This document shows, piece after piece, positions 16,914 through 26,509 of a stretch of 64,000 nt of DNA. Origin of the DNA: JAHEEL01 sp963700375. Its GTDB lineage: Bacteria; Actinomycetota; Acidimicrobiia; Spongiisociales; UBA5794. Below the pieces are notes generated by a model that saw only the letters and a list, made by a program, of their open reading frames with translations, had not been told where the DNA came from and did not search any database. Numbering within the stretch: position 1 is the stretch's first letter; each line of letters starts with the position of its first letter. A program made the position numbers and the translations under genes. The stretch lies in contig CAVOXF010000006.1 in the NCBI GenBank assembly GCA_963700375.1, positions 62,001 to 126,000 of the forward strand. Direction: 5' to 3'.

Positions 16914-19900
16914 ATGCAACCAGTCGACCGCTTCTCGCAACCGACCCGTCGCTGGTTCGCCGATTCGTTCCCCGTTGAGACCGATGCCCAGCGACGAGGA
17001 TGGGACGCAATCGAGACCGGTCAGAACACGCTGATCCACGCCCCAACAGGTTCCGGCAAGACTCTGGCGGCGTTCCTCTGGTCGGTCGATCGTCTCGCGA
17101 ATGAGCCGGCACCGGACCCGGCCGCCCGATGCCGGGTGGTGTACGTCTCCCCGATGAAGGCACTCGCCTACGACATCGAGCGGAACCTCCGAGTGCCGCT
17201 CGCCGGGATCGAAGCTGCCGCCAAGACGCTCGGGGTGACTCTCTCCCCCGTCACCACGGCGATGAGGACCGGTGACACACCGCAGGCGGAACGACGAGCG
17301 ATGCTGCGCACCCCGCCGGACATTCTGATCACGACACCCGAGAGCCTGTACCTCATGCTCACGTCGCAGGTGCGATCGGCACTCGCCTCGGTGCGCACCG
17401 TGATCGTCGACGAAGTTCACGCCCTTGCAGGAACCAAGCGGGGATCGCATCTGTCGCTGTCACTCGAGCGGCTCGAGGCGATCACCACGGCTGCTCCGCA
17501 ACGGATCGGTCTGTCTGCCACGCAACGACCCCTCAAGGACATCGGCGAGTTCCTCGCCGGAGGAACCCTCGACGATGGCACATGGGTTCCGCGCCCGATC
17601 GTCATCGTCGATGCGGCACGGAACAAGCCCCTCGATCTGGAGATCGTCGTCCCCGTCCCGGACCTGACCAGACCGGAGTCGTCGACGACCGCCAAGGGCG
17701 ACGAGCCGCCAACGCGCTCGATCTGGCCGGCCGTCTACCCGCAGCTTCACCAACTCCTGATGCAGCACCGGTCCACGATCTTCTTCGTCAACTCTCGCGG
17801 CCTCGCGGAGCGTCTCGCCGGCGAACTCAACCGCCTCGCCGGCGAGGAGGTGGTCCGAAGCCACCACGGATCGGTGTCCCGGGAGCAACGAACGGAGATC
17901 GAACGGCGCCTGAAGGACGGCGACCTGCGCGGTGTGGTTGCGACATCCACCCTCGAACTCGGTATCGATATGGCGGCCGTGGACCTCGTCGTCCTCGTTG
18001 AGACCCCGCCGTCCGTATCGAGCGGTTTGCAGCGGATCGGCCGGGCGGGCCATCAGGTCGGAGCAACGAGCGTCGCGAAGGTCTTCCCGAAACACCGGGG
18101 TGACCTGCTCGAGGCCGCCGTGGTCGTGCAACGGATGTATGACGGAGCGATCGAGTCGACGCGGATTCCACAGAGCCCGTTGGACGTGCTCGCTCAACAG
18201 ATCGTGGCCATCGCAGCCGGCGACACCATCGAGGTTGACGATCTCTTCGATCTGATTCGATGCGCAGCCCCCTATCGGAGTCTCAGCCGGCCGGTATTCG
18301 AGTCCGTCCTCGACATGCTCGCCGGCCGCTATCCCTCGGACGAGTTCGCGGAGCTGAGGCCACGGATCAACTGGGATCGCATCGGCGGCACGATCTCCGG
18401 TCGCAAGAATGCGCGATTGCTTGCGGTCACGAACCCGGGAACGATCCCCGACCGCGGCCTCTATCGGGTCGTCCTCCCCGACGGGACTCGCGTCGGGGAA
18501 CTCGACGAGGAGATGGTCTACGAGAGCCGGGCCGGCGATCGCATTGTCCTCGGGTCGTCGACGTGGCGGGTCGACGAGATCACCCCGGACCGCGTGGTGG
18601 TCACACCCTCGCCGGGGACGGGAGTCGGCAAGATGCCGTTTTGGCACGGGGACATGGCCGGGCGGCCGCTCGAACTGGGTCGCGCGATCGGCGCCTTCAC
18701 CCGCCGCATCAGCGGCCTCGAGCGGGCAGACGCCAAGGCGGTCCTGCAGTCCGAATACCACCTCGATCCGTTCGCAGCCCAGAACCTCGCCGCGTTCATC
18801 GTGGACGAACGGGATGCCACGGGTACGGTGCCGTCGGACCGCACCATCGTCGTCGAGCGGTTTCGTGACGAGATCGGCGACTGGAGGGTCGCCGTCCTCA
18901 GCCCGTTCGGTGCGCGTATTCACGCTCCGTGGGCACTCGCCGCCCGACAGCGGTATCGCGACGCCCGCCACACGGATGTCGATCTGATCTGGGCGGACGA
19001 CGGGATCTTGTTTCGTTTCCCTGATGCCGACGAACCGCCGGCCACCGGCTACCTCCTGATCGATCCCGATGACCTTGACGCGATGCTGCTCTCCGAGGTC
19101 GCCGATTCGGCTCTCTTCGCATCCACGTTTCGCGAGGCCGCATCGCGAGCCCTCCTGCTCCCCCGCCGGCGTCCCGGCACACGAACACCGTTGTGGCTTC
19201 AGCGAAGAAGGGCCGCCAACCTGCTCGACGTTGCACGCGGCCACGGATCCTTCCCAATCGTTCTCGAGACCTACCGTGAGATCCTCCAGGACCACTTCGA
19301 CGTCCCTGCCCTCAAGGAGGTCCTGGCCGACATTGGCGAACGACGCACGACCGTCGTCGAACTCGACCTGCCGGCCGCGAGTCCGTTCGCATCGTCGCTC
19401 ACATTCGACTTCATCGCATCGTTCATGTACGACTACGACGCGCCGACCGCCGAACGACGGGCGGCGGCCCTCTCTCTCGACCGCTCGCTGCTCGCCGATC
19501 TCCTCGGAGAACCGGAGTTCCGGGATCTCCTTGACGAGGAGGCCATCGATCAGATCGAGCAGGATCTCCAACGGCTCACGAGCGATCGCAGCGCCAGATC
19601 AGCCGACGCGATCCACGACCTGCTCATCCATCTCGGACCGCTCGATGTCGAGGCTCTCAGACATCGCGTTGAAGACCCCGATCTTCTCGACGGACACCTC
19701 GAATCGTTGATCTCAGCCACGCGGGTGGCCGAGGTGGGCTCCGGAGACCATCGTCGATACGTGGCGGTCGAGGACCTCGCTCGTCTTCGCGACGCACTTG
19801 GTGTCGAACCGCCACCGGGAACTTCCTCAGATCTCCTCGAGGCGGTCGCCGACCCAACGGGAGACGTCGTGGGACGATATGCCCGTACCCACGGCCCGTT

Positions 19901-21272
19901 CACCACCGAAGAGGCCGCGACTGCGCTCGGACTTCCCATGGCCGTCGTTCACGAGATCCTCAATCGCCTCGAGGCATCCGGTCGGGTTGCGCCTGGCGGG
20001 TACCGCCCCGGCGGAACTGATCCGGAGTGGATCGATACCAACGTCCTACGGCGTGTGCGCAGGGCAAGCCTGGCCAAGCTCCGTTCCGAAGTCGAGGCCG
20101 TCGAGCCCCACGACCTTGCCCGGTTCCTCCCCCGATGGCACGAGGTAGCCGCGAAACGACGGAGCGCCGTTGATCCGATGAACGTGGTGCGCCGCCTCGC
20201 GGGGGCGCGTCTGGTTGCGTCGACGCTCGAAACCGACATCCTGCCCGATCGCGGCGTGACCCTCGGACTCGATCCTCTCCTCGCGTCCGGTGAAGCAGTA
20301 TGGATCGGGCGCGGCCCCATCGGAGATCGCGACGGCGCGCTCGCCCTCTACCCCCGCTCGTCGGTCAGCCTGCTCCGCTGGAGCACGGCAACCGAACGGC
20401 CAGACGGCCCGCTCCACGAGGCGATCAGGGATCGGCTGTCAGCCGGAGCATCGTTCTTCCCAGACCTCTACACCGCCGCCGCGGGCGGCGATCCAGCAGA
20501 AACGCTCACGGCGCTCTGGGATCTCGTCTGGGCTGGTGAGGTGACCAACGACACGATGGCCCCGGTACGAGCATTTGTTCGCGACGGAATATCCGGCCGC
20601 CGGCGAGGCAAACCGGTGCTCTCGTCGTCGATTCCGCTCGCGGGCGTTGGTCGCTGGTCGGCGGTCTCCGACCTGCTCCTGACGGCGCCAACAGCGGAAG
20701 AGGCTGCGGCCGCCATAGCTGCGGCGCTGCTCGAGCGCCACGGCATCGTGGGGCGAGACACCGTGCTCACCGAAGGCGTGCCCGGCGGGTATGCCGGTCT
20801 CTATCCCGTCTTCGCGGCGCTCGAGGACGTCGGCACCGCGCGCCGGGGCTACTTTGTCGAGGGGCTCGGCGGCTCTCAGTTCGCGATCCCCGGTGCGATC
20901 GATCGCCTTCGGTCTCGCGAGCCGGGCGAACTCCTCGTCCTCGCCGCGTCCGATCCCGCCAATGCATATGGCGCGGTAGCGGCATGGCCCGAACACCAAT
21001 CGGCCAATCCGGCACGACGCTCCGGGGCATACGTCGCCATCAACGACGGGGCACTCGTCGCCTTCGTCGACCGCGGCGGCCGATCGGTCTCCTGCTACAC
21101 GGACGACGCCTCGTTGTTTGCCCGGGGTCTGGCCCTCGTTGCAGCGAGGTTCAGGCAGTTGACCGTCGAACGAATCGATGCCGCCCCCTCCCACGACTCC
21201 CCCTTCCGAGAGGCGCTGGTGGCCGCCGGCTTCAGTGTCGGCTACCGCGGATTGACGTTCCGGGGCAGGTAG
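16914..21272 (+). CDS. lhr: Lhr-type large ATP-dependent helicase
   Basis: A 1452-residue superfamily 2 helicase, in the size range of full-length Lhr proteins (about 1500). Walker A is APTGSGKT (43-50) and motif II is DEVH (166-169). Motif III/SAT is GLSATQRP, and motif VI is in QRIGRAGHQVG. A long C-terminal part holds the winged-helix and DEAD/H-associated domains of the Lhr core plus a C-terminal extension. Lhr is a 3'-5' DNA/RNA-DNA helicase linked to DNA repair in mycobacteria. No SOS box is visible upstream. The gene stands alone, with a palindromic repeat 70 bp after its stop. Confidence 0.93.
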   Translation: MQPVDRFSQPTRRWFADSFPVETDAQRRGWDAIETGQNTLIHAPTGSGKTLAAFLWSVDRLANEPAPDPAARCRVVYVSPMKALAYDIERNLRVPLAGIEAAAKTLGVTLSPVTTAMRTGDTPQAERRAMLRTPPDILITTPESLYLMLTSQVRSALASVRTVIVDEVHALAGTKRGSHLSLSLERLEAITTAAPQRIGLSATQRPLKDIGEFLAGGTLDDGTWVPRPIVIVDAARNKPLDLEIVVPVPDLTRPESSTTAKGDEPPTRSIWPAVYPQLHQLLMQHRSTIFFVNSRGLAERLAGELNRLAGEEVVRSHHGSVSREQRTEIERRLKDGDLRGVVATSTLELGIDMAAVDLVVLVETPPSVSSGLQRIGRAGHQVGATSVAKVFPKHRGDLLEAAVVVQRMYDGAIESTRIPQSPLDVLAQQIVAIAAGDTIEVDDLFDLIRCAAPYRSLSRPVFESVLDMLAGRYPSDEFAELRPRINWDRIGGTISGRKNARLLAVTNPGTIPDRGLYRVVLPDGTRVGELDEEMVYESRAGDRIVLGSSTWRVDEITPDRVVVTPSPGTGVGKMPFWHGDMAGRPLELGRAIGAFTRRISGLERADAKAVLQSEYHLDPFAAQNLAAFIVDERDATGTVPSDRTIVVERFRDEIGDWRVAVLSPFGARIHAPWALAARQRYRDARHTDVDLIWADDGILFRFPDADEPPATGYLLIDPDDLDAMLLSEVADSALFASTFREAASRALLLPRRRPGTRTPLWLQRRRAANLLDVARGHGSFPIVLETYREILQDHFDVPALKEVLADIGERRTTVVELDLPAASPFASSLTFDFIASFMYDYDAPTAERRAAALSLDRSLLADLLGEPEFRDLLDEEAIDQIEQDLQRLTSDRSARSADAIHDLLIHLGPLDVEALRHRVEDPDLLDGHLESLISATRVAEVGSGDHRRYVAVEDLARLRDALGVEPPPGTSSDLLEAVADPTGDVVGRYARTHGPFTTEEAATALGLPMAVVHEILNRLEASGRVAPGGYRPGGTDPEWIDTNVLRRVRRASLAKLRSEVEAVEPHDLARFLPRWHEVAAKRRSAVDPMNVVRRLAGARLVASTLETDILPDRGVTLGLDPLLASGEAVWIGRGPIGDRDGALALYPRSSVSLLRWSTATERPDGPLHEAIRDRLSAGASFFPDLYTAAAGGDPAETLTALWDLVWAGEVTNDTMAPVRAFVRDGISGRRRGKPVLSSSIPLAGVGRWSAVSDLLLTAPTAEEAAAAIAAALLERHGIVGRDTVLTEGVPGGYAGLYPVFAALEDVGTARRGYFVEGLGGSQFAIPGAIDRLRSREPGELLVLAASDPANAYGAVAAWPEHQSANPARRSGAYVAINDGALVAFVDRGGRSVSCYTDDASLFARGLALVAARFRQLTVERIDAAPSHDSPFREALVAAGFSVGYRGLTFRGR

Positions 21273-21341
21273 CTACGAGCGAGGGGCAGCAACAGGCCAC
21301 ATCGTCACATGCACCCTCCCAGAGCCCTCTCCGCTCCGCTT

Positions 21342-21389
21342 CGGCCATTCGGCCGGATGCTCGCGCCTCCCCCGCTTCGTGGGAGAGGC
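21342..21389. repeat. Double palindrome, REP-like, after lhr
   Basis: CGGCC-ATTC-GGCCG (21342-21355) is followed by GCCTCCCCC-GCTTCGT-GGGAGAGGC (21365-21389), a 9-bp arm with one mismatch. The pair lies between convergent lhr and the DUF971 gene and could stop transcription from either side. Its CCCC...GGGGAGAG style resembles the hairpin at 8843 and the element inside dnaE2. Confidence 0.55.
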
Positions 21390-21416
21390 GAACATCGGTG
21401 ACCGGCGACTGTCGAC

Positions 21417-21716
21417 TCAGTCACCGCCCTCGTCCTCACCCAGGTGCCTCAGCTGTCCATAGGGGTAGATGCCGTCGATGTGGCCGTCGCCAAAGGTGAA
21501 TCTGATGGCGTAGCCTCCGACGAGGTGGGCATCGGTGATCGTGGAACTCGTCCCAAGTCGGATCGGCGACGCCGCGGCGACGCGGTGTTCGCGGCAGTCC
21601 GCGCACGGACACGCCGACCGCAATCGGCTGCCCGGCACCGCGGTCGAGACACCGTCGCTCCACTCGATGGTGAGAAGGTCGGGATCAACAGTGATGCGCT
21701 CCGGTGCGTACTCCAT
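21417..21716 (-). CDS. DUF971 domain protein (gamma-butyrobetaine-hydroxylase-like N-terminal domain)
   Basis: A 99-residue stand-alone DUF971 protein. It has the beta-rich start ITVDPDLLTIEWSDG, the cysteine cluster CPCADCREH (a likely zinc site), and YAIRFTFGDGHIDGIYPY. Free-standing DUF971 proteins are widespread and are sometimes linked to iron-sulfur protein maturation; no specific role can be assigned here. It is divergent from the DUF4032 gene with only 35 bp between starts, so the promoters overlap. Confidence 0.85.
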   Translation of the reverse strand: MEYAPERITVDPDLLTIEWSDGVSTAVPGSRLRSACPCADCREHRVAAASPIRLGTSSTITDAHLVGGYAIRFTFGDGHIDGIYPYGQLRHLGEDEGGD

Positions 21717-21751
21717 CTCCGGAACGCTACCAGTCGCTCTATCGTCCCCGC

Positions 21752-22987
21752 ATGGCCGTCCCCGAACTCCACATCCGACCGGGCAACCCCGACTTTCTCG
21801 ATCTGCCCTGGGACCTCCCGATTATCGAATGGGACAATCCGCACCTCGTCGAGATGCCGACCGGCATCCACCGGCATCCGGTGGTCTTCGTGGCCTACCG
21901 CGAGGGCGTCTACGCGATCAAGGAGCTCCCGGTCCGGCTCGCGAGGCACGAATTCAAGACACTTCGCAGGCTCGCCAAACGAACGACTCGATCGGCCCGA
22001 CCCGCCGGTCTGGTTGTTCGTCCCTGGGCCGATCCGCACGAGGAGTACTCGGGTGCGGTGATCACGAGGTTTGTCGACTACGCGTTCCCCTACCGCGAGT
22101 TGGTCTCCGGAGGTGGCTTCGGGAGCCGCAGAACCCAGTTGCTCGACGCCTTCGCCGGCCTTCTGGTCGAACTGCATCTCGCCGGGTGCTTCTGGGGAGA
22201 CTGCTCGCTGTCCAACGTGCTCTACCGGTACGACGCCGCGACGATCGAAGCAGTCATGGTCGACGGGGAGACGTCGCGCCTCTACGACGAGTTGAGCGAC
22301 GGGCAACGCTACGAAGACCTCGAGATCATGACGGTCAACCTGGCAGGAGACATGTCGGACATCGCCGCATCACAGGGATACGACCTCGACTCGGCCGACC
22401 TCGAAATCGGATTCGATATCTCCGATCGCTACACCGCCTTGTGGAACGAGCTCACCACAGACCTCGTGATTGGCGAGGACGAGCGCTATCGAATCCGAGA
22501 ACGGGTTTCGCGACTCAACAGCCTCGGCTTCTCGGCCGCCGACGTCGACGTGATCCCGCAAGGCGAAACCCACCGCATCCGTATCAGAGTCAGCGTCGGA
22601 AGTCGGACATTCCATACCCAGCGGCTGCGAGAGATGACCGGCATTCACGCTGCCGACAACCAGGCGCGCCAGATCCTGAGCGACATGCGCTACCACCGGG
22701 CAAAACATGGCAAGTCGTACGACCCGGATTCGCCCACGGCGAGGACGGTGTCGGCCATGAACTGGCGCGTCACCCGTTTCGAGCCGTTCACAGCCCGAAT
22801 TGCGGGGCTGAGGCCGGAGTCGGATCCGATCCAGGGCTTCTGTGACTACCTGAACTTCCGGTACGCGATCGCATCCGATCGTGGACGCGACGTCGACAGC
22901 AAGGTTGCATTCGAAGAATGGATCGAGGCAGGCATGCCGGGCTTCGATCCCGAGGTCACATCCCCGGAACTGGGCTCGCTCCTGTAG
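21752..22987 (+). CDS. DUF4032 protein with kinase-like fold
   Basis: A 411-residue actinobacterial protein. Residues about 40-190 resemble a lipopolysaccharide-kinase-type fold: a beta-strand with the lysine in YAIKEL, a catalytic-loop-like FWGDCSLSNVLYR (D, then N five residues on), and MVDGETSRL, where the usual DFG-like Asp is followed by Gly-Glu. The rest matches the DUF4032 domain (RYHRAKHGKSYDPDSPTA, shown in part). Whether it phosphorylates anything is unknown. The start at 21752 (MAVPELHIRPGN) is chosen; an ATG 16 codons upstream would reach into the divergent DUF971 start. The 3' end overlaps the convergent SDR gene by 32 nt. Confidence 0.8.
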   Translation: MAVPELHIRPGNPDFLDLPWDLPIIEWDNPHLVEMPTGIHRHPVVFVAYREGVYAIKELPVRLARHEFKTLRRLAKRTTRSARPAGLVVRPWADPHEEYSGAVITRFVDYAFPYRELVSGGGFGSRRTQLLDAFAGLLVELHLAGCFWGDCSLSNVLYRYDAATIEAVMVDGETSRLYDELSDGQRYEDLEIMTVNLAGDMSDIAASQGYDLDSADLEIGFDISDRYTALWNELTTDLVIGEDERYRIRERVSRLNSLGFSAADVDVIPQGETHRIRIRVSVGSRTFHTQRLREMTGIHAADNQARQILSDMRYHRAKHGKSYDPDSPTARTVSAMNWRVTRFEPFTARIAGLRPESDPIQGFCDYLNFRYAIASDRGRDVDSKVAFEEWIEAGMPGFDPEVTSPELGSLL

Positions 22988-23723
22988 CTCCTCCATCGAC
23001 CGGCAGCACCACGCCGGTGATCCATGAGGCCCGGTCCGATGCCAGGAACGCGACGGCGGCGGCCACGTCCTCCGGCTCGCCGATCCGCTTGAGCGGATGG
23101 AGCGAAGCCGTGTGCTCCTCGATGCCGTCCCACAGGAGCGCCGACAAGCGAGTGCGCACCACCGATGGGGCCACCGCATTTACGCGCACGCCGGGAGCCA
23201 TCTCGAACGCCAACTGACGGGTGAGGTGGATCAGCGCGGCCTTCGAGACGTTGTACGCCCCGAGCGCCGATCCCGGTTGCAGGCCGCCGACGGAAGCGAC
23301 GTTGATGATCGACCCTCCGGCCTCGCGCATCGACTGGCGCCAGACCTCGCGGCTCCACACCAGCGGCGCTCGCTGGTTCACCGCCCAGGTCTTGTCGACC
23401 GCGCCGAGGTCAACGTCGACGATCGGACCCGCGGACGGGTTCGTCCCGGCGTTGTTGACGAGAATGTCACATGAGCCAAACCGCTCCACGACCGCGCCCA
23501 CCGCTTCAGCCGCTGCGTCGTCGTCGTCAGCCTTCGCTTCGATCGTGAGCAACCGGTCGGATCCACCGAGGCGTTCCGCAACGTCATCGAGGTTGGCTGC
23601 CCGTCGCGAGGTCACAGCGACGCCCCGGGCCCCCGATGCGAGGAACTCGGCGGCGATGGCCTCCCCGATCCCCCGGCTGCCTCCGGTCACAAGCGCTACC
23701 TGTCCGTCGAATCGGATCTCCAT
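22956..23723 (-). CDS. Short-chain dehydrogenase/reductase
   Basis: A 255-residue classical SDR. The cofactor motif TGGSRGIG is at 13-20, NNAG follows the fourth strand, and the catalytic Ser and YNVSK motif are present (ASVGG...YNVSK). The C-terminal ITGVVLPVDGG is typical of SDRs related to 3-oxoacyl-ACP reductases. The arginine-rich start (TSRR) suggests NADP preference. It lies 11 bp downstream of a flavin reductase gene in the same operon. The substrate is unknown. Its last 32 nt overlap the DUF4032 gene on the other strand. Confidence 0.87.
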   Translation of the reverse strand: MEIRFDGQVALVTGGSRGIGEAIAAEFLASGARGVAVTSRRAANLDDVAERLGGSDRLLTIEAKADDDDAAAEAVGAVVERFGSCDILVNNAGTNPSAGPIVDVDLGAVDKTWAVNQRAPLVWSREVWRQSMREAGGSIINVASVGGLQPGSALGAYNVSKAALIHLTRQLAFEMAPGVRVNAVAPSVVRTRLSALLWDGIEEHTASLHPLKRIGEPEDVAAAVAFLASDRASWITGVVLPVDGGATGASPVPGM

Positions 23724-23734
23724 CTCTGCTCCGT

Positions 23735-24238
23735 TCAGTGTCCGCCTCGCCGAACGCCACCGTACTTCATCCGGGTGTCTCCCATGCTCGCGATCGCAGC
23801 GTCGCGCCCTCCTTCCGAGAAGCCCGCGTCGATGACCTCGCCGAGAAAGAGGTCGTGGGTGCCGACGTCGAATTCGCGTGTGACCCGGCACTCGAGCCAG
23901 GCAACGGCTTCCTCGAAGATGGGAACCCCCGTCGACCCTTCGCGAACGGGCCGGCCGTTGAGGGTGTCACCGTCGCGTGCGGCCGGCTTCGAGAACGTTC
24001 GGAAGATCCGAGTGTCGGCGCGATCCCAGAGGTTCACGGAGAAGGAACCACCATCTCGAATCAGCCGGTTCGTGACGGCCTTCCGATCGACCGAGATCGC
24101 GATCAGCACCGGTTCCATCGACACTTGCGTGACCCACGACTGCGTCATGCCGTTCCATTCGTCCCGGTCCCTGGAGCCGATCAGGCAGAGCGCGTTCGGT
24201 ATCGACCAGGTCACTGCATTGAGCGTCGACGCATCCAT
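23735..24238 (-). CDS. Flavin reductase-like FMN-binding protein
   Basis: A 167-residue member of the flavin-reductase/FMN-binding split-barrel family. It contains NGMTQSWVTQVSMEPVLI, the conserved strand that follows FMN phosphate contacts, and FSVNLW. Such proteins reduce FMN/FAD with NAD(P)H for a partner monooxygenase, or act as stand-alone reductases. The following gene is an SDR rather than a monooxygenase, so its partner is unclear. It shares a 46-bp divergent promoter region with the stress-protein-like gene. Confidence 0.82.
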   Translation of the reverse strand: MDASTLNAVTWSIPNALCLIGSRDRDEWNGMTQSWVTQVSMEPVLIAISVDRKAVTNRLIRDGGSFSVNLWDRADTRIFRTFSKPAARDGDTLNGRPVREGSTGVPIFEEAVAWLECRVTREFDVGTHDLFLGEVIDAGFSEGGRDAAIASMGDTRMKYGGVRRGGH

Positions 24239-24284
24239 CGTTCCTCCCGGGTCGGCGTCTGTGTGGCCACCCTAGGATGGCACC

Positions 24285-24779
24285 ATGCACGTGCTCATTG
24301 CGACGTCGGGCGTCCTCAACTCCGAACCGGTCGTCGAGTTCACCCGCCATCTCCTCGGGCAGAACGGCCGCGTCACCCTCATCACCGTCATCGAGGTACC
24401 CCGCGCATTTCTGGAGGATCTCCACGCCTCTGACGGGCGGCCGCTGTCGTCCGACGAGGGTCGGGAGGAGGCGGTCGCGCGCTATCTCGAGGAACGGGGC
24501 CGCAAGGCCGTTGAACCCGTCAGGATCGCCCTCGAATCGGCCCGCATTACGTCCGACGTGCGCTTCGTCGAAGGCGAAGATCCGGCTGCAGGGATCGCCC
24601 AAGCTGCCGACATGCTCGATGCGGACGTGGTCATCGTCGGAGCAACCAGGCCGATCTTCAATCGGGATGCATGGGAGAGCGTCTCGGCGCGAGTGATGTT
24701 GGAGTCGGGCCGCACCGTGCTCGTTGTGCCCTCCCCCCCGAGACCCGACCCGGCCGACCCTCGCGCAGTCGTCGACTGA
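24285..24779 (+). CDS. Universal-stress-protein-like alpha/beta protein
   Basis: A 164-residue protein with a UspA-like fold: an initial strand MHVLIATSG, a nucleotide-binding-like loop VIVGATRPIF, and a closing strand TVLVVPSP. The G-2x-G-9x-G(S/T) ATP motif of ATP-binding Usp proteins is only partly kept, so ATP binding is doubtful. It is probably a cytoplasmic stress-related protein. It ends 13 bp before the end of the convergent lipoprotein operon. Confidence 0.7.
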   Translation: MHVLIATSGVLNSEPVVEFTRHLLGQNGRVTLITVIEVPRAFLEDLHASDGRPLSSDEGREEAVARYLEERGRKAVEPVRIALESARITSDVRFVEGEDPAAGIAQAADMLDADVVIVGATRPIFNRDAWESVSARVMLESGRTVLVVPSPPRPDPADPRAVVD

Positions 24780-24792
24780 ACCGGCCGCGTCC

Positions 24793-25203
24793 TCATCGCC
24801 CTGGCACGGGAACCGTCGCCGTCAACCCGCAGTAGCCCAGCACCGAGTCGCGCGCCGCGACCTCGACACCGGTGATGTTCCCGGGTATCTCAACATCGCG
24901 GAGCGAGCGGGTGAACGGTTGCTCGTCCACATGCGGATGGGCCAGGACACGTCTTCCGAGGACCACGCCGTCCAGGCTTCGGACCTCCCACGCGTCGGCA
25001 TAGCGATCCCACCCTGTGTCCGCGCTTCTCACCGTCACCGAAATGACGAATCGACCTCCGGTGGATTCGATCTCGGCGCCCACGACATCGGCGCACCCTT
25101 CGACGGCCATGGTCGTCGTGGTGCCGGCGGCCGTCCCGGTGCAGGCAGCCGCAACAAGCGCAACCGACGCAAGCACGGCGAACAGGGTGCGTCCACCGGT
25201 CAT
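24793..25203 (-). CDS. Small predicted lipoprotein (third gene of a three-lipoprotein operon)
   Basis: A 136-residue protein with a signal peptide and lipobox (LVAAAC, Cys at about 21), followed by a Thr/Ala-rich linker. The mature part has two more cysteines and is beta-rich. I do not recognise a family. Its ATG overlaps the stop of the preceding lipoprotein gene by 4 nt. All three genes of this operon encode short lipidated proteins, suggesting a shared cell-surface role. Confidence 0.65.
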   Translation of the reverse strand: MTGGRTLFAVLASVALVAAACTGTAAGTTTTMAVEGCADVVGAEIESTGGRFVISVTVRSADTGWDRYADAWEVRSLDGVVLGRRVLAHPHVDEQPFTRSLRDVEIPGNITGVEVAARDSVLGYCGLTATVPVPGR

Positions 25204-25757
25204 TCATGCACCTCACATCTGAGGCTCACGAGCGTCCCCGCGGATTCGATCGCCGCTTCCAGCGTGGCGCATGCCGTCTCGACTCGCGGCTGGGCATCGG
25301 AGAAGCCGGACGAGGCGATCGCCTGGTCGATCTGCTCGAACGTCGTCACGTCGGCGAGCGCCGCAAGCAGCGGAGCCACCCCCCGTCGCGATGCCTCGAG
25401 AGCCTCGCGGTATGAGCGGTGATCGGCGGCAACCGGTGCAGGCGCTCCGAGAGCGTCGAGTGCCTGCTCATAGCGATCGACCGCGTCGCCGATTCCGGCA
25501 AACAGCATCGATGAGAGCGTCGCTGTCTCTCCAACCGCGGCCATGAGCAATGCTTCGCCCTGAAGGTCGTTCTGAAGACGGTTCACCGCGGAATTGAGAT
25601 CCGCGGCGTTCTGCTCGACGAGTTGGTCGACTTCGTCCGCATACGCGGTAGCTCGCTCTTCGAGCGCGGATGCATATTCCTCGACCGTGAGTTCGCTGCC
25701 CGAGCAGGCGGCGAGGAGGAGCAGGCCGGTCACGAGAGAGGCAATCGATCTCGTCAT
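25200..25757 (-). CDS. Predicted helical lipoprotein (second gene of the operon)
   Basis: A 185-residue protein starting MTRSIASLVTGLLLLAACSG, a clear lipoprotein signal (LLAAC). The mature region is strongly alpha-helical and Ala/Glu-rich, with possible coiled-coil stretches around residues 30-110. No family is recognised. The start at 25757 is preferred because it begins the signal peptide and overlaps the upstream stop by 4 nt. The downstream gene also overlaps by 4 nt, so the three genes are translationally coupled. Confidence 0.65.
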   Translation of the reverse strand: MTRSIASLVTGLLLLAACSGSELTVEEYASALEERATAYADEVDQLVEQNAADLNSAVNRLQNDLQGEALLMAAVGETATLSSMLFAGIGDAVDRYEQALDALGAPAPVAADHRSYREALEASRRGVAPLLAALADVTTFEQIDQAIASSGFSDAQPRVETACATLEAAIESAGTLVSLRCEVHE

Positions 25758-26452
25758 GACGCGAGCAGGTCGCTGAGGGGCACGAACGATTCGGAGATAG
25801 CGGTGCACACCGCGTCGGTCACCGCTGCCTGGCAGAACAGCTCGTATCGCAGACCGGCTTCGGTCCACCCGAGGCTGAGTCCATCAGGCACGACGATCGG
25901 GACGACGTCGCTCTTCGCTCCGCCAACGCCATCCGGTGCCACGCCGACGCGCAAGACACCGAGCCGGCCACCCTCTGAGGTATACGGCTCGACGATCCAC
26001 AGCCCGAACGCGGCGGAGGTGTCGGCATCGAGAAGGCCGGTCGCCGGATCGAACACCAACTGGCTTGTCACCCACCGGACATCCTCCGGCACCGCTTCGG
26101 GGAAGCGGATCGTTGGGAGCGCCGTCGAAATCTCAACGCGGCTCGCCTGAACGAACCGGCTGCCCAACTGGCGCCGCCACACCGTCGCGATCATTGCCTG
26201 GGGATCATCGGTGGCCTCATCGGGGCCGATGTCGTCGTTGACCCACAGGATGTCGCCCGCGCCGACAAGCCCCTCGTCGCCGACCTCGGCGACAACCTCC
26301 GGAGGCGTGGTCGTCGGAATCGTCGCTGCGGTCACCCAGGCGGCCGACCGCTGACCGACGCCCTCGAGCGGCCCGGATTCACCACAGGCACCCAAGGCGA
26401 GAGCACATGCGAGGGCGAGCGAAACGATGACCGGGGTTCGCGCATTCGACAC
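25754..26452 (-). CDS. Predicted lipoprotein (first gene of the operon)
   Basis: A 232-residue protein from a GTG start, with signal sequence SLALACALALGACGE ending in a lipobox (LGAC). After a Pro/Thr linker, the mature domain is mixed alpha/beta with two cysteines near the C-terminus (ELFCQAAVTDAVC). No family is recognised. It is divergent from the lipoate-ligase-like gene (57 bp between starts). Being first in the operon, it probably carries the promoter in that gap. Confidence 0.65.
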   Translation of the reverse strand: MSNARTPVIVSLALACALALGACGESGPLEGVGQRSAAWVTAATIPTTTPPEVVAEVGDEGLVGAGDILWVNDDIGPDEATDDPQAMIATVWRRQLGSRFVQASRVEISTALPTIRFPEAVPEDVRWVTSQLVFDPATGLLDADTSAAFGLWIVEPYTSEGGRLGVLRVGVAPDGVGGAKSDVVPIVVPDGLSLGWTEAGLRYELFCQAAVTDAVCTAISESFVPLSDLLAS

Positions 26453-26509
26453 GACGCAAGTGTGCCACCGATCGACGAATACCGCCGGTCATCTCTCTAC
26501 GCTCGCACA

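Noticed and set aside
17460..19571. Minus-strand open frame of 703 codons
   Set aside because: It is entirely antisense to lhr, whose helicase motifs are intact. The translation has no recognisable domain.
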